Of a stretch of 64,000 nucleotides of DNA, positions 29,912-38,743 are shown in pieces (the first letter of the stretch is position 1; each line of letters starts with the position of its first letter). The notes beneath the pieces are model-generated. The model was not told the origin of the DNA. It saw only the letters and a program-made list of their open reading frames with translations, and ran no database searches. The position numbers and the translations under genes were made by a program. This stretch comes from BD2-11 sp965115885 (GTDB lineage: Bacteria > Gemmatimonadota > Gemmatimonadetes > Longimicrobiales > Gaopeijiaceae): NCBI GenBank assembly GCA_965115885.1, contig OZ220479.1:3100001-3164000 (forward strand), read 5' to 3'.

Positions 29912-30322
29912 GCGGGTGTCGTGCTCGCCGACGAGGCGGGCGACGATGGCGACGGGCATGGCGCTGGCCATGGCGACGACGAGGCCCTCGAAGAGCAGGG
30001 TGAAGCCGCTGCGGGACCGCGCCCAGGGCAACGCGGCTTGGCGGACGCCGCACTCGGGGCAACGGATCCGCGGGGCGGGCGCGTGGAGATACGCCTCGTG
30101 CTCGAAGCAATTCAAATGTCTCCAGGACCTCGTCCTCGAGTCGTACGCCTTGCACCCGTCGGCCTCGCAGCTGGCGCAGGTGAAGAGGCCTCCCCTCTCG
30201 AAGGCGAGGTGGATGTCGAGACGTCTCCGCTCCTCGTCGAAGTCCACGCGGTCCACATACCACGGGGACGCGAGTCCCAGCGCCTGCTCGAACAGCGTGT
30301 CCGTTGCCGGAGATCCCGTCAT
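29912..30322 (-). pseudogene. Truncated ISL3-family transposase (N-terminal part only)
   Basis: From ATG 30322, about 137 residues match the start of ISL3 transposases: LFEQALGLASPWYVDRVDFD, a zinc-binding FTCASCEADGC...CPECGVRQAAL with HEAYLHAP between, and SGFTLLFEGLVVAMA. The similarity ends at VGEHDTR near 29912, where the DDE catalytic domain should follow. The frame then runs on into unrelated sequence toward the island. Roughly two thirds of the gene is missing, so the element is dead. It marks the right border of the AT-rich island and may be part of the vehicle or the target of its insertion. Confidence 0.75.
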
Positions 30323-30747
30323 CGTTGGATTCCCTCGCCCGGTTCCTCTTCAGTTCGGATCGCGCGTGCGCGAAGGCGAGGCGTACCGGGCGGCACCCTT
30401 CGCAGCGGCGCTTCGGATCGGCCTCTCGGCCTGTGTGTGTACGGCGCTCTCGGCCTGTGTACGGCGTGGTCGGCGCTCCCCAGCGGGTGCCTCCGGTCGA
30501 AGGCCATCGATTTGCCGCCAGCGGCTTTGCGGTGCCGACAACGCGCCGCTTCCACGTCGCGGACCCGTGCGTTCGGCGCCTTCCGTGTCCGGATTCGGCG
30601 GTCCGGAGTTCGTGCCAGCGGTGCGGGTGCGCCGTTCCTCGAGGGACGCCGCACCTGGGGAACGAACTTCCCGCACTTCCTGTGCACGAACGCGCAGGGA
30701 AATCCACCCCGCCGGGCACCGGGACACGGAGCTCTGGCGGAGACGCG
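30323..30747. other. Noncoding stretch with no recognised gene
   Basis: This lies between the ISL3 remnant and dispersed-repeat copy B. Long open frames exist on both strands, but their translations are Arg/Pro-rich and lack any family character. A short internal near-repeat (CTCGGCCTGTG...TACGGCG, twice) is present near 30442-30470. It is probably debris between mobile elements. Confidence 0.4.
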
Positions 30748-30842
30748 AAACGCTTGCCTGCCGACGGCCGGATTCCACCACCGGCACGCATCCAGCACGA
30801 CGACCCCAAACCTACAGCAATCCACAAAAAAGAGCGAGGAAC
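30748..30842 (-). repeat. Dispersed repeat, copy B
   Basis: The reverse complement matches 2857-2948 over about 90 bases, including CGCTCTTTTTTGTGGATTGC and GCTGTAGGTTTGGGG. It lies between the ISL3 remnant and the end of the TRAP solute-binding gene. It is in opposite orientation to copy A. Confidence 0.6.
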
Positions 30843-30914
30843 CAGAATTCCATCCATGGACCGTTCCACCAATTTTTCCTGCGAGCGGGTTTACCGGGTC
30901 GAGAGCTCTCACCT

Positions 30915-31865
30915 CTACTGCTCCCGATCCGCCAGCCACTCCTCCGTGGCCGGGTGAAGCGGAATCGGAGCCAGATCGAGCGAGGTGAAGTCCATCTGCT
31001 CGACCATGCGGCTGACCCGAATCAGGATGTCCCGCTCGTTCTCCAGGATGCCGAGCACGTGGTTCACCACCGGGACGTCCAGATGATCCATGGAGATGAC
31101 CCAATTCATCATGGCGACGGTCTGAAGCGGCTCGGAGGCGCCCGGATAGACCCCTCCGGGAAGCTGGCCGCGCGAGTAGTACGGATAGGTGGAGGTCATC
31201 GTCTCGACGGCCTCGTCGGAAAGGGCGAGCAGGCGCGCCCCGCCGGTGGTGGTCGCCTCGAGGACCGCGGCCGCCGGGTATCCCACCGAGACGATCGACC
31301 CGTCGATGGCGCCGTCTCGCAGCGCGTTCGCCGACTCGGTGAAGGTGAGGTACTGGACGTCGACGTCGTCGTAGGTGATCCCGTGGGCGAGCAGCAACTG
31401 GCGCGAGGCCTGTTCTGTGCCGCTTCCCGCCGAGCCCACGCTCACCCGTCCACCGCGCAGCTGCGAGACGTCGGTCACCTCGGATCCCTCCGGCACCATC
31501 ACGTGCGTGACGTTGGGATAGAGGGGCGCGACCACGCGCAGGCCCGAAATCGGTTCGTCGTAGTCGCCGATGCCGCGGTAGGCCTCGTACATCGTCACCG
31601 AGAGGGCGATCCCGAGATCCATCTGGCGGGCGTTCAGGCGGGCGATGTTCTCGACCGAGCCCCCCGTCACTTCCGCCGTGTACTGGCTGGCGCTGTCCAG
31701 CACGGAGAGACGGCTCGCGATCGTACCTCCGAGCGGGTAGTAGATGCCGCCGGTGCCCGCGGTGCCGATGCTCCGGAATTGCCTGCCCCCGCCGGACCCG
31801 TCTCCGCACCCCGCGGCCAGCAGAGCCGCGATCCAGACATGCGCGACGAAGGTTCTTCTGGTCAT
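30915..31865 (-). CDS. TAXI-family TRAP transporter solute-binding lipoprotein
   Basis: A 316-residue protein starting at ATG 31865. The signal ends in the lipobox LLAAGC. It is followed by SIGTAGTGGIYYPLGGTIA, the TAXI-family hallmark binding-site segment, then TGGSVENIARLNARQMDLGIA and LRGGRVSVGSAGSGTEQASRQLL. Such proteins capture a solute (carboxylates or amino acids in studied cases) and deliver it to a sodium-driven TRAP permease. It lies 86 bases downstream of the fused permease gene on the same strand. The ligand is unknown. Confidence 0.88.
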   Translation of the reverse strand: MTRRTFVAHVWIAALLAAGCGDGSGGGRQFRSIGTAGTGGIYYPLGGTIASRLSVLDSASQYTAEVTGGSVENIARLNARQMDLGIALSVTMYEAYRGIGDYDEPISGLRVVAPLYPNVTHVMVPEGSEVTDVSQLRGGRVSVGSAGSGTEQASRQLLLAHGITYDDVDVQYLTFTESANALRDGAIDGSIVSVGYPAAAVLEATTTGGARLLALSDEAVETMTSTYPYYSRGQLPGGVYPGASEPLQTVAMMNWVISMDHLDVPVVNHVLGILENERDILIRVSRMVEQMDFTSLDLAPIPLHPATEEWLADREQ

Positions 31866-31951
31866 CAGATCTCCCGCCGAACTGAGTGGTCGGCCACGAA
31901 CGCTAACGACTCGCGGCAAGGTACGCCCCCTCCGCGCGACCCGCGATGTCC

Positions 31952-33835
31952 TCATCCCGAAGGCGCCGAAGCCGCCGTTTCCCGCTTCCGCCCCAGCCGG
32001 ATCCAGAGCCCGATTCCCAGCACCGCGCCGACCGCGTCCAGCGTCGTCGACGGCCCGAAGAGGAGAAGGCCCACCACCGTCGCGGCAACCCGCTCCGCGA
32101 CGGTCAGCTGCTTTCGGACGAATCCGATGGCGGCGCCCGCCAAGGTGCCGATGCCCAGGGCGGCGGTGGCCGAAGTCAGCAGGATCCCGACGGGCGATCC
32201 TTCCAGGAGAAGGGCCGGCTCGTACACGAACACGAAGGGCACCAGAAAGCCGGCCATGGCGAGGAGCATGGCGGTGAGCGCCGTCCTCATGGGCGGAGAG
32301 GACGCCACCCCGGCCGCCGCGTACGCCGCCAGCGACACCGGCGGGGTGACGTTGGAGATGCACCCGAAATAGAAGATGAACAGGTGCGCGGCCAGCAGCG
32401 GCACGCCCAGCTCGACCAGCGCCGGGGCTCCGAGCGCGGCGAGCACCACGTACGCCGCGGTCGTCGGCAACCCCATCCCCAGGACGATGGATCCCGCCGC
32501 GGTGAGCAACAGGGCGGGGAGAAGCTGGCCTTGGGAGACGAGGACGATGAACTCCGACATGCGCAACCCGATGCCCGTCAGCGACGCGACCCCGACGACG
32601 ACGCCCGCCGCCGCGCACGCCGCCGCCACCTGCACGGCCCCCGACGCGCCGGCCAGGATCGCCTTCAGGTAGGCGCCGCGCTTCATGCGCGTCGAAGGAA
32701 CCGCCAGCGACAGCAGAAGCGCCGAAGCCACCCCCCAGAAGGCGGCGCGCATCGGGGAGCGGCCCTGGGCGAGCAACGCCACGACGATCAGCAGCGGGAC
32801 GAGGAGATGGAGCTTGCCCAGGACCGACGGACGATCCTTGTCCACCACCGGATCGAGTCCCTGCTGCTCCGCCCGGAAGTGGATGGCGGCGAACAGGGCC
32901 AAGTAGTAGAGGAGGGCCGGGATGGCCGCAGCCAGAGCGACCGTGCGGTACGGGATGTTGGTCCAGGTCGCCAGGATGAACGCGCCCGCTCCCATCACCG
33001 GCGGCATGAGTTGGCCGCCCGTGCTCGCCGCCGCCTCGATGGCGCCCGCGAAGAAGGGTCGGAACCCCGCCCGGCGCATCAGCGGGATGGTGAAAGTCCC
33101 GGTGGTCACCACGTTGGCCACCGCGCTCCCCGAAAGGGAGCCCATGAACGCGCTGGCGACCGCCGCCGTCTTGGCCGGTCCGCCCCGGGTCCGTCCCGCG
33201 ACCCGGTCGGCGAGCGCGATCAGGAGCGCCCCGCCTCCCGCCACGTCCAGCACCGCCCCGAAGAAGACGAACAGGTAGACGAAGTCCGCCGACACCCCCA
33301 GCGGAATCCCCCAGATGCCCTCGGTGGAGAGGTAGAGCTGCTCCAGCAGACGCTGCGGGCCGTAGCCGCGATGGGCCAGAATGCCCGGCAGGTGGGGTCC
33401 GGCGAGCGCGTAGCCGATGGCGAGAAGCGCCACCGCCACGATGCCCCACCCCGTGGCCCGACGCGCGAGTTCGAGCACGGCCACGAGCGTGATCGCTCCC
33501 GCGACCAGGTCGAGGACGGTGGGCGAGGCCGAACGGCTCACCAGCGCCTCGTTCTGCGTCACCAGATACGCGCAGCTTAGAACCGTCCCCACCAGCAGCA
33601 GCAGGGAAACCGCGTGCCGCAACAGCGGGAATCCGCGTCCGGGATCGTCGACTTCGCCGTCCTTGCGGTACATCCCCCGCGCGCCTCGCACACCGAGACC
33701 GAGGAAACCGAGGGACGCCATGAGGGCGAGGTGCACCGGACGCTGGATCAGCGCGGTGAAGGGCGCCACGCCCGCCGCGTACAGGTGGTAGACGGCGGCG
33801 AGAGCGGCGACGGCGAGTACGACGGATCGGATCAT
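31952..33835 (-). CDS. TRAP transporter permease, fused small (4TM) and large (12TM) subunits
   Basis: A 627-residue membrane protein starting at ATG 33835 (MIRSVVLAVAALAAVYHLY). It has about 16 or more hydrophobic segments. The first four form the DctQ-like part. From about residue 130 the DctM-like part begins, with the signatures LSGSAVANVVTTGTFTIPLM, ASTGGQLMPPVMGAGAFI, GMGLPTTAAYVV and YFGCISNVTPPVSLAAYAAA. This fused form is the usual partner of TAXI proteins, and the solute-binding gene follows directly. Transport is presumably driven by sodium. Confidence 0.9.
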   Translation of the reverse strand: MIRSVVLAVAALAAVYHLYAAGVAPFTALIQRPVHLALMASLGFLGLGVRGARGMYRKDGEVDDPGRGFPLLRHAVSLLLLVGTVLSCAYLVTQNEALVSRSASPTVLDLVAGAITLVAVLELARRATGWGIVAVALLAIGYALAGPHLPGILAHRGYGPQRLLEQLYLSTEGIWGIPLGVSADFVYLFVFFGAVLDVAGGGALLIALADRVAGRTRGGPAKTAAVASAFMGSLSGSAVANVVTTGTFTIPLMRRAGFRPFFAGAIEAAASTGGQLMPPVMGAGAFILATWTNIPYRTVALAAAIPALLYYLALFAAIHFRAEQQGLDPVVDKDRPSVLGKLHLLVPLLIVVALLAQGRSPMRAAFWGVASALLLSLAVPSTRMKRGAYLKAILAGASGAVQVAAACAAAGVVVGVASLTGIGLRMSEFIVLVSQGQLLPALLLTAAGSIVLGMGLPTTAAYVVLAALGAPALVELGVPLLAAHLFIFYFGCISNVTPPVSLAAYAAAGVASSPPMRTALTAMLLAMAGFLVPFVFVYEPALLLEGSPVGILLTSATAALGIGTLAGAAIGFVRKQLTVAERVAATVVGLLLFGPSTTLDAVGAVLGIGLWIRLGRKRETAASAPSG

Positions 33836-33954
33836 CGCGGCGAGGTCCGAGACGGACGCGCTTCGGACCGATGCGGGGCGGAGGCGCGGGCCGGAAGCGT
33901 GGCGGAGCGCGGCCGTGGAACGGAAGCGGACGGCGGGCGGGCCGGTGCCCGCAC

Positions 33955-34650
33955 TCAGCTTCCGAGCGACGAAAGCGCCGCCATGCCTCCGCTGAAAACG
34001 AGCCAGACGATCGCGAGGATCGCGAAGGCGCCGCCCCAAGCCCTGCTCGGCTGGATCTTGCTCACGCCGAGCGCCGTCAGCATCACGGCCCAGAGCGCGA
34101 AGAGGTCCAGCGCGTTCAGGTAGCTGCGAAGCGGACCCTCTTCCAGGAAGGGGAGGAAGGTGCCGACGCTCAGGACGAGCTCGAGATCGTCCTGGGCGAT
34201 CCTGAGCGGCAACAGCAGCAACGCGCCGACGGCCGGGACGATCATGGCGTGGGCGATCACCGCCAGGTACTGGCGGTAGCGTCCGTCGTCGCCGAGCAGG
34301 GTGGCGAACGCCAGAAGCATGATCGCAGCCATGAGGAAGGCGAAGCCTACGCTCCCCAGACCGGCCGCGGCGATGGTCGAGAAACGGGTGACGGCGACCA
34401 TCGTTTCGACGGAGATCTCCGATTCCTCGGCGCCGGACCGTTGCAGAGCCTGCCGCATCTGGTCCTCGAAGAGTTCCGCCGGCAGGAGCGCCATCGCGGC
34501 GACGCTCAGAATCGCGACCACAAGGACGGCGCCGCCCCAGGCGGGCGCGTGGCGCAGTTGTTCGAACAGTTTTCCCGGAGAAAGGAACACGGCCGGGATC
34601 CTCCGGAGCAGACCGGGCAGGGGGGCGGCGGGGAGCGAGGGGTCGGACAT
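33955..34650 (-). CDS. Yip1-like multi-pass membrane protein
   Basis: A 231-residue protein starting at ATG 34650, with AAGGAG six bases upstream. After an N-terminal amphipathic segment (RRIPAVFLSPGKLFEQLR) come five hydrophobic segments, ending WGGAFAILAIVWLVFSGG. The layout and the FLSPGKLFEQLRHAPAW motif fit the Yip1 domain (PF04893). Bacterial members have no firm function. A -10 box for this gene lies at 34708-34713, so it is transcribed divergently from the gene at 34776. The TRAP operon is 119 bases downstream. Confidence 0.7.
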   Translation of the reverse strand: MSDPSLPAAPLPGLLRRIPAVFLSPGKLFEQLRHAPAWGGAVLVVAILSVAAMALLPAELFEDQMRQALQRSGAEESEISVETMVAVTRFSTIAAAGLGSVGFAFLMAAIMLLAFATLLGDDGRYRQYLAVIAHAMIVPAVGALLLLPLRIAQDDLELVLSVGTFLPFLEEGPLRSYLNALDLFALWAVMLTALGVSKIQPSRAWGGAFAILAIVWLVFSGGMAALSSLGS

Positions 34651-34707
34651 GATGACTCCTTGAGGCTCGGTGCTCGACGGAACGGGAACGCGCTCGGGTG
34701 CCGAACC

Positions 34708-34713
34708 ATTATA
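34708..34713 (-). promoter_or_regulatory. Perfect -10 element TATAAT for the Yip1-like gene
   Basis: TATAAT reads on the minus strand, 58 bases before ATG 34650. The matching -35 region, 17 bases upstream, is poor. The surrounding DNA is GC-rich, which makes the hexamer stand out. Confidence 0.45.
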
Positions 34714-34775
34714 GCCTGAATTCGCGGGTCGGGTTATCCTCAGGTGCTCGGCGAGCACATGCACGAGGGAGAAGA

Positions 34776-35330
34776 ATGAGCTTCAGAACCAATCCGGACC
34801 GCATCCTCGAGAACATCGATCGCCAGAGGAATCGCGACCTGAATCTGGAACACTACGCGCGCTCCGCCACCGGACGCGAACTCGACAGCGAGACCCCCGA
34901 GACCGGCGCCACCCCGACCGAACGGCTGCGGCGGATCTTCAAGCTCACCAACCAAGGCTACATGAGCGCGGCCCAAGGCGACGACATCAAGCGCTTGGCG
35001 TCGCGGTTCCGCGCCATCGGCGACATCAGCCACTGCCATGCGCGGGGCGACGTCTCGGTCTCCATCCAGTACTTGGACTCGGAGCGCTACGACGACATCG
35101 GCATCGTGCCTTTCGAGATCGTTCCCGACGACTTGGTGGAGGTCCGCAAGCGGACCCGGACCACGAGACCGGACGCGAACGCGCTCAACCTGCTGCGAAC
35201 GCACCTGCGCAGCGGGGTGATGGCCGCCTACTCCAAGCTGGAGCCGCGGATCCGCGAAGCCGTCCGCGCGCGCGCGGACATGGGTCACTTGGCGGTCCAG
35301 GTCACCATCGACGTGAGGCCGGCGGAGTAG
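34776..35330 (+). CDS. Conserved-looking hypothetical protein
   Basis: A 184-residue soluble protein starting at ATG 34776, preceded by a purine-rich GAGGGAGAAG. The N-terminus has the basic/acidic helix NPDRILENIDRQRNRDLNLEHYARSATG. The rest is mixed alpha/beta (HARGDVSVSIQYLDSERYDDIGIVPFEIVPDDLVEVRKR) and ends in a helix and a strand (MGHLAVQVTIDVRPAE). It has no signal, membrane helix or Cys motif. I do not recognise the family. It is divergent from the Yip1-like gene and convergent with the enolase-superfamily gene. Confidence 0.6.
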   Translation: MSFRTNPDRILENIDRQRNRDLNLEHYARSATGRELDSETPETGATPTERLRRIFKLTNQGYMSAAQGDDIKRLASRFRAIGDISHCHARGDVSVSIQYLDSERYDDIGIVPFEIVPDDLVEVRKRTRTTRPDANALNLLRTHLRSGVMAAYSKLEPRIREAVRARADMGHLAVQVTIDVRPAE

Positions 35331-35444
35331 CGGCCGGCCGGATCCCCGGTCGAGCTCGGGACGCAGGCCCGCCGGATCGTTTCGGGACGCTCCGCGCGCG
35401 CGACCCGCAGCCTGCGCCCGGATCGCCCGGGCATCGCCCCATCC

Positions 35445-36554
35445 CTACCGCGCAGGCCAACGCTCCACGCGCACGGTGAGCCGCTCGATGCGGCGCTCGT
35501 CGGGCGTCACGCCGATCCCGGGAGCGGAGGGAGGCGTCATCGTTCCGTCGCGCACCTCGAACTCGGGATCCACGACGTCGCGCGTCCAGTACCGCCGGCT
35601 GGCCGAAATGTCCCCCGGCATGGTGAAGCCCGGAAGCGTGGCTAGGGCGACGTTGAAGGCCCTCCCGATCCCGGACTCGAGCATCCCGCCGCACCAGACC
35701 GGCACGCCGCGCCCTCGGCACAGATCGTGGATCCGACGCGACGGACCGAGGCCGCCCACGCGGCCCGGTTTGACGTTGACGACGCGGCAACTTCCGAGAT
35801 CGAGCGCCAGCGCCGCATCGGCGGCCGAGCGGATGGACTCGTCGAGGCACACCGGGGTCTCGAGCGTCTCCTGAAGACGCGCGTGCTCGTGCAGATCGTC
35901 GTAGGCGAGGGGCTGCTCGATCATCGTCAGATCGAGGTCGTCCAGTTCCGCGAGGCGATCCCGGTCGGCCAGCGTGTAGGCCGAGTTGGCGTCCACCATG
36001 AGCGGCGCGTCGGGGAAGGCCTCGCGCACCGCGCGCACCATCCCGACGTCCCTCCCGGGCTTGATCTTGAGCTTGACTCTGCGGTATCCCGCGGCGAGAA
36101 ACGCGCCGACCTTCTCGATCAGAAGCGCGTCGCTCTTCTGCAACCCGACGCTCACGCCCACCGGCACCGGCGCGCCTGCGCCCCCCAACGCCTCGGAGAG
36201 GGAGACGCCGCGCCGCTTGGCCTCGAGGTCCCAGGACGCCATCTCGAGAGACGCCTTGGCCATCGGATGCCCGCGAACTCGGGCGAGCCGCCGTTCCACC
36301 TCCGCAGGGCCCTCCACCTCCGCGCCCAGAAGCGCGGGGACGAGAAACTCCGAGAGAACGTGCCACGCGGTGCCCGTGGTCTCGTAGGAGTAGCCGGGAT
36401 CCTCGCCCGCCACGCATTCGGCCCAGCCGACCTCTCCCTGGGCGTACAGCCTGACCAGCAGGATGCGCCGCTCCTCGGAGTACCCGCTCGAGATCTCGAA
36501 TCGCTCGCGCAACGGCATCCGGATTTCCCGGACTTCGACGGCGTCGATCTTCAC
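35445..36554 (-). CDS. menC: Enolase-superfamily o-succinylbenzoate synthase / N-acylamino acid racemase
   Basis: A 369-residue protein starting at GTG 36554, which overlaps the upstream stop as GTGA. It has the muconate-lactonizing-subgroup residues: KLKIKPG (catalytic Lys of the KxK motif), VDANSAY (metal Asp), IEQPLAYDD (metal Glu), CLDESIRS (metal Asp) and VNVKPGRVGG (second catalytic Lys). The family makes o-succinylbenzoate for menaquinone (MenC) or racemises N-succinyl amino acids, and some members do both. The nearby GNAT gene at 37899-38738 resembles the acyltransferase found with racemase versions. A racemase role is therefore a serious alternative to menaquinone synthesis. Confidence 0.8.
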   Translation of the reverse strand: MKIDAVEVREIRMPLRERFEISSGYSEERRILLVRLYAQGEVGWAECVAGEDPGYSYETTGTAWHVLSEFLVPALLGAEVEGPAEVERRLARVRGHPMAKASLEMASWDLEAKRRGVSLSEALGGAGAPVPVGVSVGLQKSDALLIEKVGAFLAAGYRRVKLKIKPGRDVGMVRAVREAFPDAPLMVDANSAYTLADRDRLAELDDLDLTMIEQPLAYDDLHEHARLQETLETPVCLDESIRSAADAALALDLGSCRVVNVKPGRVGGLGPSRRIHDLCRGRGVPVWCGGMLESGIGRAFNVALATLPGFTMPGDISASRRYWTRDVVDPEFEVRDGTMTPPSAPGIGVTPDERRIERLTVRVERWPAR

Positions 36555-37795
36555 GGAGCGCCGTACCCCGTCACCCGCGCCCCGAGCGGCCCGAACACCT
36601 CGTCCACCTGCGCCCACCCGACGCGCATCAGGAAGGTGTTGTTCCGTCCGTACGACTTGCTCCCCAGGATCAGAAATCCGGGCTCGGGGTTCCGGAGCGC
36701 GTCCGCGCCGAAGCTCTTCCGGTCCATGCAGTCGTCGCTCCCGGAACCGGACAGCAACGCGGCGGACAGCTTCATGGGCGCCGCCGTCGCGTAGCACTCG
36801 TGCACCTGAAGCTGCCGGTAGAGGGTGTGGTCGCCCACGTAGCCGCACATCGCCACGATGCGATCGACGACACGCCGCTTGGCGGAGGTCGAGCCGCCGC
36901 GCCCTCCCAAGCGGACGCGGACGCCGTCGCCGTTCCGCTCCAGAGCGCGCACCGAAACGCCGGCGACGGTCTCCAGGCCGCTCGCACGCCCGATGGCCAG
37001 CTCGCGGGCGGCGCGGGTGAGGCGGCTACGCGCAGGCAGGGGATCGTCGCGGATCGGCCGAAGGGACGGCTCCGGGCGGCGCAACGCCCAGGTCACCCGG
37101 GTCGCGGGGTCGCTGCGGGCGAGGGCGGCCAGCGAACGCACGATCGTTTGCGCGGAGTGACCGCCGCCCACCACCAGGATGCGCTTCCCGGCCCATTCGC
37201 CCGGGTTCGCGCGGACGTCGGGGATGTGGCGGACGATGCGGTCCTCGCAGTCCGCCTCCCCCGGGGCGGGAATGCCCCCCTCGCCCAGGGCGTTGGGAAC
37301 GTCCCAAGTGCCCGTGCAGTCGAGCACCATGCCGGCGCGCTCGGTGCGCTCCCGGCCGTCGGGCGCGCGCACCAACAGTCGGAACGGGCGGGCGGCGCGC
37401 TCCGCGCTCGCGATCTCCTCGTGCTTGAGCAGTCCCTCGCGGGCCACCGAGAGCACCCGGGCTCCGAGGCGCAGGCGCTCGGCGACCTCGGGCAGCTCCG
37501 CGATCGGCTGCAGCGCCTCGGCGACCAGCGCGCGCCCGGTGAGGGGCCCGTTCCCCGAGGGGGCCTCCCGTCCCGCGCCCCGCAGCCAGCGGCGCATCCT
37601 CGGAGAGACGTTCAGATCCCAGCCGGTGAACAGGGCGACGTGCCCCCACGAGAGGACGTTGCGGCCGACCTGCGCGCCGGCTTCGTACAGCGTGAACGGC
37701 AACCCGGCTTCCGCGGCGGCCAGCGCCGCCTCGAGCCCGACGGGACCGGCGCCGACGATGGCCACGTGCGTGAGGTCGGAGTTCCTGTCGGTCAT
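36551..37795 (-). CDS. FAD/NAD(P)-binding oxidoreductase (flavin monooxygenase-like)
   Basis: A 414-residue flavoprotein. An N-terminal dinucleotide fold starts VAIVGAGPVGLEAALAAAEAG with an acid ending the second strand (TLYEAG). A second Rossmann motif, RILVVGGGHSAQTIV, lies near residue 205. LDCTGTWDVPNALG and FLILGSKSYGRNNTFL flank conserved FAD contacts. This two-fold pattern matches class B flavin monooxygenases and related reductases. The substrate is unknown. The stop overlaps the start of the enolase-superfamily gene by four bases, so the two are translationally coupled and likely work in one pathway. Confidence 0.75.
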   Translation of the reverse strand: MTDRNSDLTHVAIVGAGPVGLEAALAAAEAGLPFTLYEAGAQVGRNVLSWGHVALFTGWDLNVSPRMRRWLRGAGREAPSGNGPLTGRALVAEALQPIAELPEVAERLRLGARVLSVAREGLLKHEEIASAERAARPFRLLVRAPDGRERTERAGMVLDCTGTWDVPNALGEGGIPAPGEADCEDRIVRHIPDVRANPGEWAGKRILVVGGGHSAQTIVRSLAALARSDPATRVTWALRRPEPSLRPIRDDPLPARSRLTRAARELAIGRASGLETVAGVSVRALERNGDGVRVRLGGRGGSTSAKRRVVDRIVAMCGYVGDHTLYRQLQVHECYATAAPMKLSAALLSGSGSDDCMDRKSFGADALRNPEPGFLILGSKSYGRNNTFLMRVGWAQVDEVFGPLGARVTGYGAP

Positions 37796-37898
37796 TTGAC
37801 GCGTACGTTCCCCAAGGATCGGTTCGAGTTCCGTCGGATTCGCCGTGCGGTCGCGCGCCGCGACGGCCGCGTCGACCCCCGCGCCGCGAGGTCCCGGA

Positions 37899-38738
37899 TC
37901 ATCCGGGCGCGGCCTCGATCCTCCTCAGAAGGTAGTGGGAAACGCGCGCGCCCCGAACGAGCTCGCAGACCTCGTACCCGTTCGAAAGATAGCTCCGGAA
38001 GACCGCGCGCGTGGCCGCCCGCCAGCGCGCCGCCAGCTCCGGGCATGCCGCCTTGAGGGCCTGGATGTCGGAAGGAACGGCCACCAGGACCCGGTTCGCG
38101 CCCGGCGTTCCCCGGTCTTCCGGTTCGGGCCAATCCGAGGACGGTCCGGGCCCGGAGCCGAGCGCGCGCGGCACTTCCGCCAGCGCGCCGGCGGAGGGAG
38201 GCGGCGCCTCCCCCGCGAGCCGACGCTCGACCCGGGGGGCGTCCAGCCGCCAGAGCGCCACGAACCTGTCGGTGCCGATGCCTCGATGGAGCGGAGAGTC
38301 GGTCCGGCCGTACATGTTCTCGGCGTACTCGCGCGCGACGACGCCCAGTCGGGCCAAGTTGATGTGGGCGTTCCGCGACTCCAGCGGGTCGAAGGTCCAG
38401 TACATGCGCCGGACGCCCGCCTCCAGAACCCGGTCGCGCTGATACCTCTTGAGACGGATTCCGATCCCCGAACCCCGGCAGTCGGTCCGCACCGCGAGCA
38501 TGTCGGACCAGTGCACCGGAGTTCCGTTCTCGATCCCCGAAAGGCCGAAGACGAATCCCGCGAGGGTTCCGTCGTCGCCGAACGCGCCCGCGGCGACGCC
38601 TCCCAAACGCTGGCTCGCCATCATGAGCGCCATCGGAACCCGTTCGGAGAAGCCGACGCCCCAGATCGCCTCTTGGAGGGCGACGCAGGCCCGGTAGTCC
38701 CGCCGACTCCGAAAGGGACGGATGGACCATCGGGACAC
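37899..38738 (-). CDS. GNAT-superfamily acyltransferase (COG3375-like)
   Basis: About 279 residues from GTG 38738, the only common start codon close to the domain start RPFRSRRDYRACVALQEAIWG. The CoA-binding loop is in MLAVRTDCRGSGIGIRLKRYQRD, and the distinctive MYWTFDPLESRNAHINLARLG is typical of the COG3375 group. Relatives found beside N-acylamino acid racemases are succinyltransferases acting on amino acids. It lies five bases after the GlcF-like stop and 103 before the flavoprotein. The acyl acceptor is not known. Confidence 0.7.
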   Translation of the reverse strand: MSRWSIRPFRSRRDYRACVALQEAIWGVGFSERVPMALMMASQRLGGVAAGAFGDDGTLAGFVFGLSGIENGTPVHWSDMLAVRTDCRGSGIGIRLKRYQRDRVLEAGVRRMYWTFDPLESRNAHINLARLGVVAREYAENMYGRTDSPLHRGIGTDRFVALWRLDAPRVERRLAGEAPPPSAGALAEVPRALGSGPGPSSDWPEPEDRGTPGANRVLVAVPSDIQALKAACPELAARWRAATRAVFRSYLSNGYEVCELVRGARVSHYLLRRIEAAPG

Positions 38739-38743
38739 GGAGG

